From: Herbaspirillum sp. RV1423
Lineage (GTDB): Bacteria; Pseudomonadota; Gammaproteobacteria; Burkholderiales; Burkholderiaceae_D
NCBI RefSeq assembly: GCF_000577615.1
Contig: NZ_CBXX010000006.1
Location: forward strand, 62,001 to 126,000
Reading direction: 5' to 3'
Length of the DNA stretch: 64,000 nt
Below the pieces are notes generated by a model. It saw only the letters and a program-made list of their open reading frames with translations. It searched no databases and was not told the DNA's origin. Numbering within the stretch: position 1 is the stretch's first letter; every line of letters begins with the position of its first letter. This document shows positions 62,733 through 64,000 of the stretch, one piece after another. The translations under genes and the position numbers were made by a program.

Positions 62733-62903
62733 TCAGGAACGGAGTTGCCGCTCTTGCGGCGGCTCTTCCGCCCGAGGAATCGTTTGCTCCTCGCCGGCGC
62801 AGCCGCACGAGGTTTCGCCGCCTTGCCCCCGCAAGGGATAACGCAAGGCCAGCGGCACGGCGGCAATCGCCAATATCGCTGTGGTTGCGTCAAGCCAGTC
62901 CAT
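62733..62903 (-). CDS. 56-residue small protein, unknown
   Basis: A short frame starting 15 bp after the stop of the binding-protein gene, with GGAG eight bases before its ATG. The product has a hydrophobic N-terminal segment (WLDATTAILAIAAVPLALRY), then a CGC-containing loop (GETSCGCAGEEQ) and a Pro/Glu/Gln-rich tail. Operon position and ribosome site suggest it is expressed; the two close cysteines could bind metal or react with thiols. No family recognised. Its stop abuts the convergent osmC gene. Confidence 0.45.
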   Translation of the reverse strand: MDWLDATTAILAIAAVPLALRYPLRGQGGETSCGCAGEEQTIPRAEEPPQERQLRS

Positions 62904-62917
62904 GATCTGTACTCCGG

Positions 62918-63871
62918 TTATGCCGGCTTCCAGATCGCAACGTCGGTTGCGTTGACTTTCCTTGGCAACAAACCGGCGGCGAAAAACGTGTCGGCGATGC
63001 GCTGCTGTTCGCCCAATGCGTTCACCACTACCGCACGCACCTCATAGCTGCGGCGGCTGTTCGCCAGTTCGATCGTCGGTGCATCGAGCCCCCAGATTGG
63101 GGCCAGGAAAGCAGCCGCTTCCTTCGGGTTCTGGCGCACCCACAATCCGGTCTTTTTCAATTCGTCGAACACGATCGCCAACACTTCCGGATGCGCTTCC
63201 GCAAACGGCGTCGAGGCCAGGTAATAGCGTTGATAGTCGGCGATATTGCGGCCGTCGGAGAGGATGCGCACCGGCGTCTGCTTTTGCACGCCGGCGAGGA
63301 AAGGATCCCAGGTGACCCAGGCATCGACGCTGCCGCGTTCGAAGGCGGCACGGCCATCTGCGGGCGTGAGATAGGCGACGTCGATGTCGCTGAATTTCAG
63401 GCCGGCTTTTTCGAGTGTCGCGATCAACAGGTAATGTACGCCGGCGGCCTTGGTCACGGCAATTTTCTTGCGCTTCAGATCGGCGATCGTCTTGATCGGT
63501 GAATCATTGCGCACGATGACGGCTTGCGCCGACGGCGAGGGTGCTTCCTGCGCCAGATAAGTCAGTTTGGCGCCGGCGGCCTGGGCGAACACCGGGACGG
63601 TGTCGGCCACGTCGGCGCTGAGGTCGACGCCGCCGACGTTGAGCGCTTCCAGCAGTGGCAGGCCGCTGGAAAATTCGTGCCAGCCAATCTTGATGTTGAG
63701 CGGCGTCAGCCGCTTTTCCAGCGCGCCGTTGGCCTTGATGACGGTGAGCAGCGTGGAGGATTTCTGATAGCCGATGCGCACTTGCGCCGGTTTGCCGGTT
63801 TGCGCCTGGGCGGGTAGGCTCAATGCTGCTGCGGCGGCAGCGGTCAGGCGGAGAAAATGTCGGCGTTGCAT
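62918..63871 (-). CDS. ssuA: aliphatic sulfonate ABC transporter substrate-binding protein
   Basis: A 317-residue periplasmic binding protein of the SsuA/NrtA/TauA group. Residues 1-23 form a signal with twin arginines (RRHFLRL, then an Ala-rich core ending AQAQ), so Tat export is possible. Family segments include QVRIGYQKSSTLLTVIKANG at the start of the mature protein, FSSGLPLLEALNVGGVDLSA and the VDAWVTWDPFLAGVQ hinge region. It would capture alkanesulfonates for sulfur supply. The permease and ATPase genes are not in the window. AGGACATC precedes the ATG. Beyond it, 63872-64000 contains only leader sequence. Confidence 0.85.
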   Translation of the reverse strand: MQRRHFLRLTAAAAAALSLPAQAQTGKPAQVRIGYQKSSTLLTVIKANGALEKRLTPLNIKIGWHEFSSGLPLLEALNVGGVDLSADVADTVPVFAQAAGAKLTYLAQEAPSPSAQAVIVRNDSPIKTIADLKRKKIAVTKAAGVHYLLIATLEKAGLKFSDIDVAYLTPADGRAAFERGSVDAWVTWDPFLAGVQKQTPVRILSDGRNIADYQRYYLASTPFAEAHPEVLAIVFDELKKTGLWVRQNPKEAAAFLAPIWGLDAPTIELANSRRSYEVRAVVVNALGEQQRIADTFFAAGLLPRKVNATDVAIWKPA

Positions 63872-64000
63872 GATGTCCTTTTCTTGTTCGTGTCCCGGCA
63901 GGACGCGCGCATAAACAAAGGCGCGGCGGTCCCCTTCGGGTCACACTCTACGGACGAAGTCCGGGAAAAAGAACGATTTTTTTCGCGCTAGCTTATTTGC

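Noticed and set aside
1-64000. tRNA, rRNA, CRISPR arrays, insertion sequences, phage genes or attachment sites
   Set aside because: No cloverleaf-type sequences, regularly spaced repeats, transposase or integrase motifs were seen. The only sizeable direct repeat is the DUF1120 leader and coding duplication.

Overview
The window looks like a stretch of a betaproteobacterial chromosome, most likely Burkholderiales/Oxalobacteraceae (Herbaspirillum-like). This is inferred from protein character and from familiar gene blocks: fur | bamE-dapB-exbB-exbD, recN beside nadK, grpE-dnaK-dnaJ, and purM | AI-2E transporter-hda-HAD-pcnB-folK. G+C is fairly high and even by eye. I found no rRNA, tRNA, insertion sequence, phage or CRISPR array.

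Layout. 0-2 kb: end of an ABC importer operon with a coupled calcineurin-type phosphodiesterase. 2-9 kb: exbB/exbD with an orphan barstar, dapB, bamE, fur, hrcA, a HAD phosphatase and nadK. 8.3-16.5 kb: recN, hemH, a 30-residue membrane peptide, the heat-shock genes grpE, dnaK and dnaJ (the first two with sigma-32-type promoters), and a beta-carbonic anhydrase. 16.5-21 kb: an MFS transporter/DUF1445 operon behind a promoter-operator, then panB with a deoxynucleoside kinase, and a DUF486 protein.

21.3-31.8 kb: a complete chemosensory operon without flagellar genes. It encodes a membrane-anchored coiled-coil protein with a CheZ-like FQDxxxQ motif, CheY, a STAS protein, CheA, an MCP, CheW, CheR, CheD, CheB and a REC-EAL c-di-GMP phosphodiesterase. 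Many junctions overlap, so the output may be c-di-GMP or surface behaviour rather than the flagellar switch alone. 31.8-37.4 kb: the folK-pcnB-HAD-hda-AI-2E block, divergent from purM.

37.4-50.9 kb is the most intriguing part. The minus-strand arm encodes an Anbu proteasome-like peptidase, an alpha-E protein and a circularly permuted ATP-grasp ligase. The plus-strand arm encodes a transglutaminase-like/DUF2126 (putative amidoligase) fusion, an ATP-grasp/alpha-E fusion and a second transglutaminase-like protein. Together they contain predicted amide-bond formers, predicted thiol peptidases/transferases and a self-compartmentalising peptidase. This fits a peptide-tagging or peptide-synthesis pathway predicted in the literature but poorly characterised. 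A cupin, a GST and an intracellular PHB depolymerase lie between the arms.

50.9-55.7 kb: three tandem paralogous DUF1120 secreted proteins, each with its own terminator, a fimbrial-adhesin-like protein without chaperone or usher, and an exported RidA protein. 55.7-60.4 kb: a sodium:solute symporter, its DUF4212 small subunit, and a TctE/TctD-like two-component system in one overlapping operon. 60.6-64 kb: a small secreted protein, a Tim44-domain membrane protein, an OsmC peroxidase, a 56-residue small protein and an SsuA-type binding protein. Coordinates use the start codons I judged best; alternatives are stated where they matter.
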